From contig CAVVKG010000008.1 of assembly GCA_963748925.1 (NCBI GenBank), positions 1-64,000 on the forward strand: a stretch of 64,000 bases of DNA, written 5' to 3'. The DNA is from Cryomorpha sp963748925. Lineage in GTDB: Bacteria > Bacteroidota > Bacteroidia > Flavobacteriales_D > Cryomorphaceae. The stretch's first letter is position 1; each line of letters starts with the position of its first letter. A program made the position numbers and the translations under genes. Of this stretch, positions 63,395 through 64,000 are shown piece by piece. The notes under the pieces are model-generated. The model was not told where the DNA came from, ran no database searches, and saw nothing but the letters and a program-made list of their open reading frames with translations.

Positions 63395-64000
63395 TCAAAG
63401 CTCGTAAACACTCTTATTAAAAATGGTGTAACCAAAGTTGAAAAAGAAACTCCACGGCCCTTCTTCACGGTTGTCGTAGTAGTTTAGGTTTAGGCTCACA
63501 GGTCCCAAAGGACTGTGGTATACCAGGGTGCTTGAGCCAATAAAGTAGCGGCTTTCGGCTGGATCGCTAAATACAGCCTTATTGTTTGCATCAGGGACGA
63601 TTGCCTGCCCCGGAAGTAAGACAAACCCTTCCAATCTGAAATCAATATTCTTGCGTATGGCCACGATAGATGAGAGACCGAGTCCGAGGTATTCTGTGGT
63701 TCTGAACTCCTGAATAAATATGGTTTTGCTCTCTGGAATTGGTTGATAAGCAGGAGCTGAAATAATAGATGCGTAGTAATTCTCAAAAAAAGGTTTGTTC
63801 GAATACAATCCTTCAATGTCAATTCCTAATGTTACAGGCCCGAGGCTTGGAAAGTATTTTTGGTATTTCAGTTTCGTTTCAACCCACGCATGATTGTCCT
63901 TGAATTCTTCCGTGATATTTCCGGTCGTTCCGTAATCGGTTCTTTCATTACCTGTTACACCACGTACAGACACTTGAAGTCTTGATCCTTTGCTTGCATA
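63395..64000 (-). CDS. Patatin-like phospholipase/BamA-like barrel protein, C-terminal part, 5' truncated
   Basis: The minus-strand frame is open to the window edge, so the start is missing; the GTG at 63973 is internal. About 200 residues are visible. They form barrel strands (YASKGSRLQVSV, FPSLGPVTLGIDIEGLYS, STLVYHSPLGPVSLNLNYYD) and end FNFGYTIFNKSVYEL. That ending is familiar from Bacteroidota patatin-like phospholipases that carry a BamA/TamA-type barrel behind the lipase domain. The lipase part would lie beyond 64000 and cannot be confirmed; a plain BamA-family protein is the alternative. Confidence 0.7.
   Translation of the reverse strand, partial: YASKGSRLQVSVRGVTGNERTDYGTTGNITEEFKDNHAWVETKLKYQKYFPSLGPVTLGIDIEGLYSNKPFFENYYASIISAPAYQPIPESKTIFIQEFRTTEYLGLGLSSIVAIRKNIDFRLEGFVLLPGQAIVPDANNKAVFSDPAESRYFIGSSTLVYHSPLGPVSLNLNYYDNREEGPWSFFFNFGYTIFNKSVYEL

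Overview
The window looks like a chromosomal segment of a Bacteroidota species, most likely in Flavobacteriales (Cryomorphaceae- or Schleiferiaceae-like; the family is inference). Several secreted proteins end in type IX secretion (T9SS) sorting domains, either the gliding-motility-associated CHU_C type or the short IYPNP type. Promoters match the Bacteroidota TTG-N(~20)-TAnnTTTG form, and start codons generally lack Shine-Dalgarno sequences. SecD and SecF are fused, and tuf-tRNA-secE-nusG-rplKAJL-rpoBC are contiguous.

Layout. 1-5.5 kb: the 3' end of an outer-membrane beta-barrel gene, gyrB, and on the minus strand an endonuclease/exonuclease/phosphatase protein with lgt. 5.6-17.2 kb (minus): two very large Ig/PKD-rich CHU_C proteins around a small secreted protein. 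The 5' two kilobases of the larger gene are broken by many clustered frameshifts. 17.9-19.7 kb (minus): an ECF sigma factor coupled to a single-pass membrane PKD protein whose periplasmic end resembles a CHU_C domain. 20-30.5 kb: mdh, an FG-GAP repeat T9SS protein, secDF, tatA, a Na+/Ca2+ exchanger and type III glutamine synthetase. 30.5-32 kb: a gene-poor scar with a T9SS-domain remnant, short iterated repeats and a YefM-YoeB toxin-antitoxin pair. 32-38.8 kb: a PorE-like OmpA protein, then purM-prfA-pyrF-DUF2851-PspC. 38.9-46.3 kb: an alanine/glycine:cation symporter with an unusual extracytoplasmic extension, a helix-hairpin-helix protein, apt, acyl-CoA dehydrogenase, rpsU, a Xer-type recombinase, hpf and a CHAP/peptidoglycan-binding protein. 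46.6-59.8 kb: the translation/transcription superoperon with five tRNAs. 59.8-64 kb: a DUF3467 protein, a LamG/PNGase F-like T9SS protein, a repeat-rich spacer and the 3' end of a patatin/BamA-like gene.

Most of the window is housekeeping: DNA topology, protein export, nitrogen assimilation, nucleotide synthesis, and the ribosome and RNA polymerase. The accessory biology concerns the cell surface: T9SS cargo, a probable T9SS component (PorE-like), lipoprotein maturation, and Sec and Tat export. The strongest leads are the sigma/CHU_C-like membrane protein pair, the chimeric AGCS transporter, the PNGase F-like surface protein, an exceptional Shine-Dalgarno at rpsU, and a dispersed palindromic decamer that recurs in several reading frames.
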